A DNA stretch of 36,850 nt from an uncultured Desulfovibrio sp. (GTDB lineage Bacteria > Desulfobacterota > Desulfovibrionia > Desulfovibrionales > Desulfovibrionaceae), in NCBI GenBank assembly GCA_900541395.1, contig UQJT01000026.1:1-36850 (forward strand), written 5' to 3'. The translations under genes were made by a program, and so were the position numbers. Numbering within the stretch: the stretch's first letter is position 1; each line of letters begins with the position of its first letter. Positions 9,431 to 17,074 of the stretch are shown here, piece by piece. The notes under the pieces were generated by a model that worked only from the letters and a program-made list of their open reading frames with translations, made no database searches and was not told the origin of the DNA.

Positions 9431-9997
9431 CTAGTCGGTCTCCGTCCCGGCCCGCGCCACGCAGGCGCGCACGAAGTCCGTCTTACCGCGGGTGTAGGCA
9501 TCCCGGTCATGCTTGTATCGACGGGCCAGGCGGCGCTTGAGGGCGGCATAGGCCGCCGCCTCGTCGGGACGGGCGCGCAGCCGGTCGCGAAAACGCGGTT
9601 CGTCCCAGTCGCCGGGGTAGCGCACATGCAGATGAAAGACCCGTTCGGCGAAGCCCTGTTCCGTATAGCCCTTCATGAACATCATGTGCGGCGCGGGTTT
9701 GTCCGGCTGAGCGGCGAAGAGCCAGCCCGCGGCCTCCAGGGCGGCCCGCAGCGCGTCGAGGTCGCACGCTTCGGGAATTTCCAGCAGCATATCCACCGTG
9801 GGCTTGGCGAGCAGACCCGGCACGGCCGTGCTGCCGATGTGGCGGAGACGCGCGACGTTGTCCGCCCCAAGGGCGCGGATGACGGCGCGGGCCTCTTCCT
9901 CATACCAGGCCGCGTAACCGGGGTCGTGCTCGCGCAACACGATGGGGAACAGCCGCCACAATTCCTCGTGGCTCATGGAGGTCAACGGCCTGCCCAT
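9431..9997 (-). CDS. GrpB-family (UPF0157) nucleotidyltransferase-fold protein
   Basis: A 188-residue protein of the GrpB/UPF0157 family, related to the domain fused to dephospho-CoA kinase in some bacteria. The diagnostic block RHIGSTAVPGLLAKPTVDM (residues 52-70) carries the GS and Asp of a nucleotidyltransferase-like active site. HLHVRYPGDWDEPRFRDRL and a KTDFVRACV tail also fit the family. The biochemical role is not established for most members. It lies 35 bp downstream of the cysteine desulfidase-like gene on the same strand, so it is probably cotranscribed. Met1 or Met8 could be the start; neither has a strong ribosome site. Confidence 0.88.
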   Translation of the reverse strand: MGRPLTSMSHEELWRLFPIVLREHDPGYAAWYEEEARAVIRALGADNVARLRHIGSTAVPGLLAKPTVDMLLEIPEACDLDALRAALEAAGWLFAAQPDKPAPHMMFMKGYTEQGFAERVFHLHVRYPGDWDEPRFRDRLRARPDEAAAYAALKRRLARRYKHDRDAYTRGKTDFVRACVARAGTETD

Positions 9998-10032
9998 ACG
10001 CGAAGTCTTCCCGGCCGAAATCCGGCGTTCCC

Positions 10033-11313
10033 TCAGGCCGGGGTCTGGTGCCTGAGCATGATGCGGGCCATTTCGCCGTCGGCCGGGGCCAGCACATCGC
10101 GTGAAAATTCCGCCAGAATTTCACCCAGTTCGGCTATGCCCGGCGCCACCATACCCTGCACGTCCCGCACGCCGCCGCCCCGCACGGCCAGGCGGGCCGC
10201 GCCGTAAGCTTCGCACCCGGCGGTAGCCACCTTGAGGCTGCAGGTTTCCTTGGCGCCGTCGCAGATCATCCCCAGCAGCCCGGCCACCAGCGTGACCACG
10301 GCTCGTTCGGCCTGTTCGGCGTCGGCCCCCAGCAGCCTGGCCATAGCCCCGGCCGCGCCCGCTCCGGCCGCCACCGAGCAGCCGCAGATGGGCGTCAGGC
10401 GACCGGTGTAGGCCTTCAGATAGCCGCATACCAGATGACTCAGGGCCAGGGCTTCGGCCAGAGCGTGATCCGACGCCCCCAGGGAACGCGCCACCACGGC
10501 TACGGGAATAATGGCCGTAATGCCGTGATTGCCGCTGCCCGCGCTGCTCATGATGGGAAAGTCGCCGCCGCTCATGCGCACGTCGGACGCGCCGCCCGTG
10601 GCATGACGGATGCGCTCCAGCACGGATTCGTCGTCCTCGGCGGTCAACCCCACGCCCATGCCCCACATTTCGTGCATGCCCTTGGCGGCCACGTCCAGAT
10701 TCATGGCCGCGCCCTCCAGCAAAAAAGCCTCGGTGGCGGGCGTGATGGACGCGGCCAGATTCCACAGGTCGATAAAGCGCATGGTCTTCAATTCGGCCTG
10801 GAAATCCGGCCCCGCGGCGGCCGCCTCGGCCGGGGCCCGGTACAGCGCTCGGCCGTCGCGCTCCAGATATTCCACCCGGTCGTGCCGCCCGGCGATGCGA
10901 CACAGGGCGGCGTGCCCTCCGCCTTCCACCCGGGCCTCGATCCACACCGACGGCACCTCGCCCTCGTCCGTGCGTTCGACCACGCGTTCCCGCACCGCGC
11001 CGGACGCCGTCAGGGCGCGGGCCCGCTCCACATCGGCGGGCTCGATGTCCCGCAAAACCGTCAGGCCGTAATCGGGGTTGCCCGCCAGAGCCCCCAGGGC
11101 CGCGGCCAGGCGGTTGCCCTTGAGGCCGCCGGTGCGCGGCAACATGACCGAACGCCCGTTTTTGTAAATGTTGACGGACAGCCCCAGGTCCACGGCTTCC
11201 ACCGGACGGCCCAGGGCCGCGGCGGCGTGGGCGGCGGCCAGGGCCACCGCGCCGGGCTCGGTGCAGCCCAGAGCGGGCTTCACTTCAGCGCGCAGAAAAG
11301 CGTCCAGATCCAT
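10033..11313 (-). CDS. cyuA: UPF0597 family L-cysteine desulfidase-like protein (CyuA/YhaM type)
   Basis: A 426-residue protein of the UPF0597/serine dehydratase-alpha-like family. Characterised relatives use a [4Fe-4S] cluster to convert L-cysteine to pyruvate, ammonia and sulfide. The ATG at 11313 (MDLDAFLRAE) is chosen because GGGAGG lies at the right distance; a longer frame to 11412 has no ribosome site. Candidate cluster cysteines are Cys17 (ALGCTEP), Cys310/Cys312 (ICGCS), Cys351 (MICDG) and Cys358 (ETCS). The 7-residue spacing of the last two and the gap of about 40 from the preceding pair match what I recall of the archaeal desulfidase. Sulfide release would suit a sulfidogenic organism. 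A serine dehydratase-like activity is the alternative. Confidence 0.82.
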   Translation of the reverse strand: MDLDAFLRAEVKPALGCTEPGAVALAAAHAAAALGRPVEAVDLGLSVNIYKNGRSVMLPRTGGLKGNRLAAALGALAGNPDYGLTVLRDIEPADVERARALTASGAVRERVVERTDEGEVPSVWIEARVEGGGHAALCRIAGRHDRVEYLERDGRALYRAPAEAAAAGPDFQAELKTMRFIDLWNLAASITPATEAFLLEGAAMNLDVAAKGMHEMWGMGVGLTAEDDESVLERIRHATGGASDVRMSGGDFPIMSSAGSGNHGITAIIPVAVVARSLGASDHALAEALALSHLVCGYLKAYTGRLTPICGCSVAAGAGAAGAMARLLGADAEQAERAVVTLVAGLLGMICDGAKETCSLKVATAGCEAYGAARLAVRGGGVRDVQGMVAPGIAELGEILAEFSRDVLAPADGEMARIMLRHQTPA

Positions 11314-11443
11314 GTCGGGCCTCCCAAAAACGGCCGCCCGCGCGGCGGCGACGGATACCGGGATTCGGCGTTGCGATTCGCCATTGTAACGGCAAGCCCG
11401 CCTTCCGTCCATGCTTGAGCCTGTCGTCCCGATCCCCGTCCGG

Positions 11444-11473
11444 TTGTCAAAGCGCCGGGCCCGGGGTTATATC
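11444..11473 (+). promoter_or_regulatory. sigma70-type promoter for the small exported protein
   Basis: TTGTCA at 11444-11449 (5 of 6 to -35) and TATATC at 11468-11473 (4 of 6 to -10) are separated by 18 bp, predicting a start near 11480 and a leader of about 70 bases before the ATG at 11551. Confidence 0.45.
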
Positions 11474-11550
11474 GACGGAGCGGGCCACGGCCCGCTTCTT
11501 CCCGGCGCGGCCGCCCCGGCCCCGTCGACGCGCTATCCACGGGAGACGAC

Positions 11551-12078
11551 ATGGCGTTCAAAAAATTCGGCCTTGCGGTTCTGATCCTGCTGTGCTCGGT
11601 CGCCACGGCGCACGCCGCATGGCGGGACATCTCGGTGCTGAACGGCGCCGTCACCCTGTCCGCGCCCGACAATTTCGGCCCCATGCCCGTGCACCTGCGT
11701 CCCATGCCGTACCCCGGCATCGAGCGGCCGCTGGTCATGCTGAGCGATCCCGACGGCCGGGTCATCCTGTCCGTCAACCACACCCGGGCCGAAGTGCAGG
11801 ACGATATCCGGATGATCCGCAAAACCATGTCCGCCGTATTCCACCAGTCGTACCGGCAAGCCGTCTGGCTGCGGGACGAGGTGGAGGAGCTGAACGGCCG
11901 CCGTTACGCCGTATTCGAATTCGTCGTCCCCGAGGACGGCGTTTCCACGCACAACATCCTGTACGCAACCCGCCTGCACGGCACCCTGCTGATGATCAAC
12001 TTCAAAACCCCGGAACAAGGCGATCCGCAGTGGCTTGAAGCGGGCCGCGCCATGCTGTCGTCCCTGCGTCTGCGCTGA
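11551..12078 (+). CDS. exported protein of unknown function
   Basis: A 175-residue protein with a clear signal peptide (MAFKKFGLAVLILLCSVATA, cleavage near AHA-AW) and a ribosome site GGGAGA before the ATG. The mature part of about 150 residues alternates short strands and helices and ends with a conserved-looking WLEAGRAMLSSLRL helix. Its size and layout recall the PsbP/DcrB/Mog1-like periplasmic fold, but I cannot name a family with confidence. It is a single-gene unit between divergent cyuA and convergent amidohydrolase genes, with its own promoter and a hairpin after the stop. Confidence 0.8.
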   Translation: MAFKKFGLAVLILLCSVATAHAAWRDISVLNGAVTLSAPDNFGPMPVHLRPMPYPGIERPLVMLSDPDGRVILSVNHTRAEVQDDIRMIRKTMSAVFHQSYRQAVWLRDEVEELNGRRYAVFEFVVPEDGVSTHNILYATRLHGTLLMINFKTPEQGDPQWLEAGRAMLSSLRLR

Positions 12079-12088
12079 CGGGCCCGGA

Positions 12089-12109
12089 GCATTTTCCATC
12101 ACAAAATGC
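12089..12109 (+). terminator. hairpin after the exported protein gene
   Basis: GCATTTT (12089-12095) and AAAATGC (12103-12109) form a perfect 7-bp stem with a 7-base loop 10 bp after the stop codon. There is no long T-run outside the stem, so termination strength is uncertain. Confidence 0.4.
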
Positions 12110-12159
12110 CCTGAAAAACGGGCGGATGCGGATGCCGGGGCGACGGCGCCCGACGGGCG

Positions 12160-13428
12160 TCAGCGCGCCTCGTCCCCGGCCAGACGGGCCAGAACCGTTT
12201 CCATAAGCACGGCGACGCCCCGGCTCAAATCCTCGGGGTCGGTGCACTCCTGCGGGCAATGGCTAAGCCCGCCCTTGCTGGGCGTAAAAATCATGGCCGT
12301 GGGGCAAATCCGGGCCATCATCTGAGCATCGTGTCCGGCCCCGGATACCATGCGTCGGCAGGAATAGCCCAGCCGCCGCGCGGTATCCTCCACGACGTTC
12401 ACCAGGGCCGGGTCAAAGGGCACCGGTTCGAAACGGGCCAGCCGCTCGCTGGACACGCGCACGCCGTCCTGGGCGGCCACGGCCAGCAGATAGGCATCCA
12501 GCGCGTCCTCGGCCGCGCGCAGGCGCTGCTCGTCGGGATCGCGCATGTCCACGGTCAGCGTGGCCCGGGCGGGGATAACGTTGACAAGGTCCGGTTCCAG
12601 ATGCAGACGCCCCACGGTGGCGACGGTTTCCCCGGTCTCGGTCATCTCGCGCAGGCGGGTGACGATGCGGGCGGCGGTCAGGCCGGCGTCGCGACGCAAA
12701 CGGGTGGGCGTGGTGCCCGCGTGGTTGGACTGCCCCTCGACGCTTATCCGACGCCAGGAAATGCCCTGCACGCCTTCCACCACGCCAATCTGAAATCCTT
12801 CGGCCTCCAGCACGGGGCCCTGCTCCACGTGCAGTTCCAGATAGGCCGCCGGACGCAGAGCCCCGGTGGGCGCGGAACCCGCGTAGCCGATCCGGACCAG
12901 TTCGTCGCCCAGACGGGCCCCGTCGATGCCCCGCGCGTTCAAAGCCGCATCCAGGGACAGGCCGCCCACATGCACCAGCGAGCCCAGCATATCGGGCTGA
13001 AAGCGCACGCCTTCCTCGTTGGTAAAGGCTGCCACGGCCAAGGGGCGGGGCGGGACGACGCCCGCTTTGCGGAAGGCCCGAACCACGGCCAGGCCGGACA
13101 GCACGCCATATACCCCGTCCAGAGGACCGGCCTGGGCCACGGTATCGATGTGGGAGCCCATCATAAGGGGCGGCAGGTCGGCCGCGCCGGGCAACAAGCC
13201 GAATATGTTGCCGATGCCGTCCACTCTCACGTCCAGGTCCAATTCCCGCATCCAGGCCGTCAGCCGGTCGCGGCCGTCGCGGTCGCCGTCGTCGAGAGCC
13301 ATGCGGGTACGGCCGGAATCGCGGTCGCCGGGCCGGGTCAGGCCGATGTCGCCCATGTCGCGCAACTGCTCGAGCAATACGGACGGTTCCAAAGCCGCAC
13401 GCGCCGCTTCATACCTATTTTTGGTCAT
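12160..13428 (-). CDS. M20-family amidohydrolase (allantoate / N-carbamoyl-amino-acid hydrolase type)
   Basis: A 422-residue cytoplasmic metallopeptidase-like enzyme of the Zn-dependent hydrolase group that includes allantoate amidohydrolase, N-carbamoyl-L-amino-acid hydrolase and beta-ureidopropionase. The two-metal ligand set is visible: His93 (GSHIDTV), Asp104 (PLDGVYG), Glu139 with catalytic Glu138 (TNEEGVRF), His200 (LELHVEQGP) and His390 (GLSHCPQE, where SHSPxE is more usual). The lid/dimerisation domain (about 215-330) includes SNHAGTTPT. The start follows GGAGAGG. The gene begins 11 bp after the K+ channel gene on the same strand, so the two are likely cotranscribed. The precise substrate cannot be fixed from sequence alone. 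Confidence 0.85.
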   Translation of the reverse strand: MTKNRYEAARAALEPSVLLEQLRDMGDIGLTRPGDRDSGRTRMALDDGDRDGRDRLTAWMRELDLDVRVDGIGNIFGLLPGAADLPPLMMGSHIDTVAQAGPLDGVYGVLSGLAVVRAFRKAGVVPPRPLAVAAFTNEEGVRFQPDMLGSLVHVGGLSLDAALNARGIDGARLGDELVRIGYAGSAPTGALRPAAYLELHVEQGPVLEAEGFQIGVVEGVQGISWRRISVEGQSNHAGTTPTRLRRDAGLTAARIVTRLREMTETGETVATVGRLHLEPDLVNVIPARATLTVDMRDPDEQRLRAAEDALDAYLLAVAAQDGVRVSSERLARFEPVPFDPALVNVVEDTARRLGYSCRRMVSGAGHDAQMMARICPTAMIFTPSKGGLSHCPQECTDPEDLSRGVAVLMETVLARLAGDEAR

Positions 13429-13439
13429 TGATGCCTCTC

Positions 13440-15212
13440 CTATGCCTGCTTGCGATGGCGGAAGCCGCCCGCGTCCGGCGCGGACAAGGCTCCCTCGTGG
13501 CCGTAGCGCTCATAGTACGCCGCTTCGGCCGTGGAATCTCCCACCATATACAGTTCTTCGCCCAAGGTGAAGCGATAGTCCGGGGCGGGGTTCACCCGCA
13601 TGGAGCCCCCGGTTCCGGACACGGCCACCACGTTGCATCCCGTGTCGCGGCGGATGCCGCTCTCCATCAGCGTCTTTCCGTCCAGCTTGTCGCCCGCCCG
13701 AACCCGAAAAATGTCCAACCCCTCGTTGAGCATGAACACCCGTCCCGGCGACAGCAGATTGATCACGCTGCCCGTGATCATGGAGGCCAGCGACAACACC
13801 AGATCCGCCCCGGCGGCATGGAGAATCCTCACATTGCGATCCAGGGTGGCGCGGCTGATGATCTGAATATCGGGGCGCAGGCGACGGCAATAGATGGTGA
13901 GATAGATGTTGGTGTCGTCGTCGTGGGTGGTGATGATCACCGAGGGAGCCTCGCGGATGCCCGCCCGCTCCAGAACGGCCAGATCGGCGGCGTCGCCGTG
14001 CACGCGGGGGATATCCCGCACCGATACGCCGCCGGTGTCCGTAGCCCGGGCGGCGTCGCGCTTGTCCACGATGACCGCGTTCACGCCCCGTCGCTTCAGC
14101 TCCGCCGCGGCGGCCGCGCCCACGCGGCCGCCGCCCAGCACCATCACCGGCGCAGCGCTTTCAGGCTCGCCGCCGCCCATGCGACGATCGAAAGCCTCCA
14201 TCTGTTCCCGCGCGCCCGCCATAATCAGCACCGTGTTTTCCCCAAGCTTCGTGTCGGGCGTGGGCAGGCGAAACTTGCCGCGCTCCCACAGCCCCACCAC
14301 ATTAAGCCCCAGCTCGCCGCGCAACCCGCTTTCGCGCAGGGTTTTCCCCATAAGAGGGGTACGGGCCACCGGAGCCTCGCTGACCACCAGCGGCCCGAAA
14401 GCGGTCAGCAACCCGGTCCGGGTGCCGCCCAGCAGCACGCGGGACGCCAGGGCCTCGCCCAGCAGCTTGCGGAACTGAAACACCCTGGAACAACCGGCCA
14501 GTTCCAGAATATCCATGGATTCCGGCTTTTCGGCCCGGGCCACGATGGGCACGTCGGGCGCGGCCTCGCGCGCGGAAAAAGCTACGTTGGTGTTGCGCAC
14601 GTCGTCATCCAGAGCCACCAACATGGCCGCGTCGGCCAGGCGCAGGCGGCGATAGGCGGCGCTGTCGTCGTAATCGCCCATGACGGCATGATAGCCCTGA
14701 TCGACCAGATCAAGGGTGGTGGAAGTATCCGGACACATCAACACGCTGTCGAAGCCGTAACGATCCAGATCGTCGGCCAGGTTGAGAGTCAGCGGACCGA
14801 GCCCGACCAACAGAATGTGCCCCCTGGTCCCCTCGGGCAGCGAACGCGGCGTCTCGCCCTTTTTCTGGGCCTCCAACCAGGGCGCGTAGACATACTGGAT
14901 GAAGGCGAAGGGCAGCATGACCAGCAGGCACAGAACCCCCGACATCAGCACCACGATGGAAAATACCCGCCCCGGGTCCGAGGTGAAGGTGATATCGCCG
15001 AACCCCAGGGTGGACATAACCGTCAGGGTCCAGTACAGGCCCGTCACCCAGGAATAGGAACGGCCCTCGTACTGCATGAGAAAATGGAAACATACGCTGT
15101 AAACCGTGATCATGGTCAACAGCAGGATCAGGAAGCGGACAAAATAATTGATGTTCCGCCGCACCCCGCGTTCCCGCAGAAACAGAGCAAACTGGGCCGA
15201 AATAAATTTCAT
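13440..15212 (-). CDS. potassium channel with two RCK/TrkA-N domains
   Basis: A 590-residue two-transmembrane ion channel. The N-terminal pore domain has helix 1 (about 23-44), a pore loop with the filter TLGFGD at 68-73 (canonical TVGYGD), and helix 2 (about 83-108). A first RCK domain follows (HILLVGLGPLT near 130), then a TrkA-C-like segment, a second RCK domain (VMVLGGGRVGAA), and a final TrkA-C segment ending in GEELYMVGD. RCK domains bind nucleotides or ions and gate K+ flow. I chose ATG 15212 (MKFISAQF); an upstream frame to 15461 would add 83 non-membrane residues overlapping the divergent promoter region. The gene is followed after 11 bp by the M20 hydrolase gene. Confidence 0.9.
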   Translation of the reverse strand: MKFISAQFALFLRERGVRRNINYFVRFLILLLTMITVYSVCFHFLMQYEGRSYSWVTGLYWTLTVMSTLGFGDITFTSDPGRVFSIVVLMSGVLCLLVMLPFAFIQYVYAPWLEAQKKGETPRSLPEGTRGHILLVGLGPLTLNLADDLDRYGFDSVLMCPDTSTTLDLVDQGYHAVMGDYDDSAAYRRLRLADAAMLVALDDDVRNTNVAFSAREAAPDVPIVARAEKPESMDILELAGCSRVFQFRKLLGEALASRVLLGGTRTGLLTAFGPLVVSEAPVARTPLMGKTLRESGLRGELGLNVVGLWERGKFRLPTPDTKLGENTVLIMAGAREQMEAFDRRMGGGEPESAAPVMVLGGGRVGAAAAAELKRRGVNAVIVDKRDAARATDTGGVSVRDIPRVHGDAADLAVLERAGIREAPSVIITTHDDDTNIYLTIYCRRLRPDIQIISRATLDRNVRILHAAGADLVLSLASMITGSVINLLSPGRVFMLNEGLDIFRVRAGDKLDGKTLMESGIRRDTGCNVVAVSGTGGSMRVNPAPDYRFTLGEELYMVGDSTAEAAYYERYGHEGALSAPDAGGFRHRKQA

Positions 15213-15378
15213 GGGCCGCAGTATGACCGAGGCGAGGCGGCGAGGCAACCCGCCGCTCCCCTCCCCCTCGGCGGGACGGCGCGTCTTATGTTCCCGCTCT
15301 GTCCGGCGGCGGAAGGCGGCTTGCGCCCCGACGCGGTCCGGCGTAGCCTGTATTTCTTTCACGCACCCAGGAGCCGTC

Positions 15379-16305
15379 ATGATCCCTTCGGGCCGTCTTA
15401 TTCCCCACGCCGCCGTCGTCCTCGCCATCCTGGTGTGGAGCTCGTCCTTCATCGCCCTCAAAATCGCGCTGTCGGCCTATTCGCCCCTGACGGTCATGGC
15501 CGGACGCATGCTGGCCGCCTCGCTGATCTGCCTGCCCCTGCTGCCCCCTGTTTTGCGCTTCGCCCGCCGCTCGCCCCTGCGCCGCATTTTGCTGCTCAGC
15601 GTGTTGTGCGAACCCTGTCTGTACTTTTTGTTTGAAACTTTCGCCCTGCGCGCCACGTCCTCGGCCCAGGCGGGCATGGTCATTTCGCTGCTGCCCCTGC
15701 CCGTGGCCGCCGGGGCCTGGCTGTTTTTGGGCGAACGGATGCCCCTGCGCGGCTGGATGGGCTTCGCCCTGGCCATCGGCGGCGTGATATGGCTGACGCT
15801 GGGGGCCGAAGTCACGGAAAACGCTCCCCACCCCCTGCTCGGCAACCTGCTGGAGGGCGCGGCCGTGCTGTGTGCGGCGTCCTATACCTTGTGCGCCAAA
15901 CGCTTGATGGCCGTATTGCCGCCGGCGTCCATGACCGCCGCCATGTCCTTTGCCGGGGCCGTGTTCTTTGTGCCCCTGGCCCTGCTGCCCCTGTCCATAA
16001 CGCCCGCGTCCCTGGCCGTGGACCTGCCCCCATGGGCGCCCGTGGCGTCCATTCTGTATCTGGGCACCGTGGTCACCTTCGCGGGGTACGGTTTGTACAA
16101 CTTCGGCGTCAGCCGCATGGACGCGGGCCGGGCCGCCGCCTATATGAACCTGACTCCCGTGGCTACTCTGCTTATGAGCGTGGCATGGCTGGGCGACACG
16201 TTGACTCCGGCTCAGTATCTGGCCTCGGCCCTGGTGCTGGCGGGGGTGGTGCTCACCCAAGGCGGCGGGGCCCGCAAAGGGCCCGCGTCGGGCGGCGCGG
16301 CGTAA
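15379..16305 (+). CDS. EamA/DMT-family transporter
   Basis: A 308-residue inner-membrane permease with ten hydrophobic segments arranged as two EamA repeats (about 10-140 and 155-290), the standard drug/metabolite transporter layout. The start at 15379 (MIPSGRLIPHAAVV) follows AGGAG at 15369-15373; an upstream frame to 15148 overlaps the divergent channel gene and is not preferred. The first helix carries WSSSFIALK and the second repeat has GTVVTFAGYGLYNFG, both typical of the family. Members export amino acids or metabolites, and this substrate is unknown. pncC follows after 50 bp and is probably on the same transcript. Confidence 0.9.
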   Translation: MIPSGRLIPHAAVVLAILVWSSSFIALKIALSAYSPLTVMAGRMLAASLICLPLLPPVLRFARRSPLRRILLLSVLCEPCLYFLFETFALRATSSAQAGMVISLLPLPVAAGAWLFLGERMPLRGWMGFALAIGGVIWLTLGAEVTENAPHPLLGNLLEGAAVLCAASYTLCAKRLMAVLPPASMTAAMSFAGAVFFVPLALLPLSITPASLAVDLPPWAPVASILYLGTVVTFAGYGLYNFGVSRMDAGRAAAYMNLTPVATLLMSVAWLGDTLTPAQYLASALVLAGVVLTQGGGARKGPASGGAA

Positions 16306-16355
16306 CGCCGTCAATGAAATCGGCAACCCGGAACATCGCAAAAAAAGGAGTCTTC

Positions 16356-16856
16356 ATGCCCCCCGTTCCGTCTCCGGCCACGGCCGCGCTGACGCGCGAA
16401 CTGGCCGACGCGCTGCTGAGCCGGGGCCTTGTCTGCGCCACGGCCGAATCCTGCACCGGCGGCCTGATCGGGGCCGCGCTGACCACGCTGCCGGGCTCGT
16501 CCCGTTGGTACGCGGGGGGCGTGGTAGCCTACGCCAACGAGGTCAAAACGACCTTGCTCGGCGTGCCCGCGGATGTTCTGGCCGCCCACGGCGCGGTCAG
16601 TCGCCCGGTGGCGGAAAGCATGGCCAGGGGCGTCCGTCGGGCCACAGGCGCGGATGTCGGCCTGTCCGTCACGGGCGTGGCCGGACCCGGCGGCGGCAGC
16701 GCCGACAAACCCGTGGGCTCCGTATGGCTGGGCTGGAGCCTGGGCGACGAAACCCGCGCCGAACTGCGCCGCTTTGACGGCGATCGCGACGCCGTGCGGG
16801 CGGCCGCGGTGGAAAACGCATTGTCCGGCCTGCTCGAATGGATGCGACGGCGCTGA
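16356..16856 (+). CDS. pncC: nicotinamide-nucleotide amidohydrolase, CinA C-terminal domain type
   Basis: A 166-residue stand-alone CinA C-terminal (PncC) domain, which hydrolyses NMN to nicotinate mononucleotide in pyridine nucleotide recycling. The family signature is complete: CATAESCTGGLIGAALT near residues 26-42 with the catalytic Ser, YAGGVVAYANEVKTTLLGV, and GVAGPGGGSADKPVGSVW near 108-125. Length agrees with the single-domain form; there is no CinA N-terminal domain. A strong AAAAAAGGAG site precedes the ATG. It is the last gene before the CRISPR array. Confidence 0.93.
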   Translation: MPPVPSPATAALTRELADALLSRGLVCATAESCTGGLIGAALTTLPGSSRWYAGGVVAYANEVKTTLLGVPADVLAAHGAVSRPVAESMARGVRRATGADVGLSVTGVAGPGGGSADKPVGSVWLGWSLGDETRAELRRFDGDRDAVRAAAVENALSGLLEWMRRR

Positions 16857-17074
16857 CGGGCGGTTTTCGGCTCATCCACGGCGGCTGCGCCGCCGCGCCA
16901 TGCTCCCGCATGGCGGCCAGCGCGCATAAAATTTATGTATTTCAGTATATTATAGTGTTTTTGGCTTAAAAATGTTCATCCGACTGCGGAGCAGGCGACC
17001 GCCGCGAAGGCATAAGCGCCTTTCATTTGCGCTGTCAGATGCCGAAGCGGGCGTGCCTTGAACTTTAACATCTG
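16857..17074. other. left (leader-distal) flank of the CRISPR array
   Basis: This 218-base stretch has two GC hairpins just after pncC (GGCGGC/GCCGCC and GCCATG/CATGGC, 16879-16918), then an A+T-rich block (about 16925-16975) unlike its surroundings, then about 100 bases of ordinary composition up to the first repeat. No gene is seen. The A+T block could hold promoters or be a relic of past insertion. The array's only mutated repeat (the second) is at this end, consistent with it being the old, trailer end. Confidence 0.5.
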
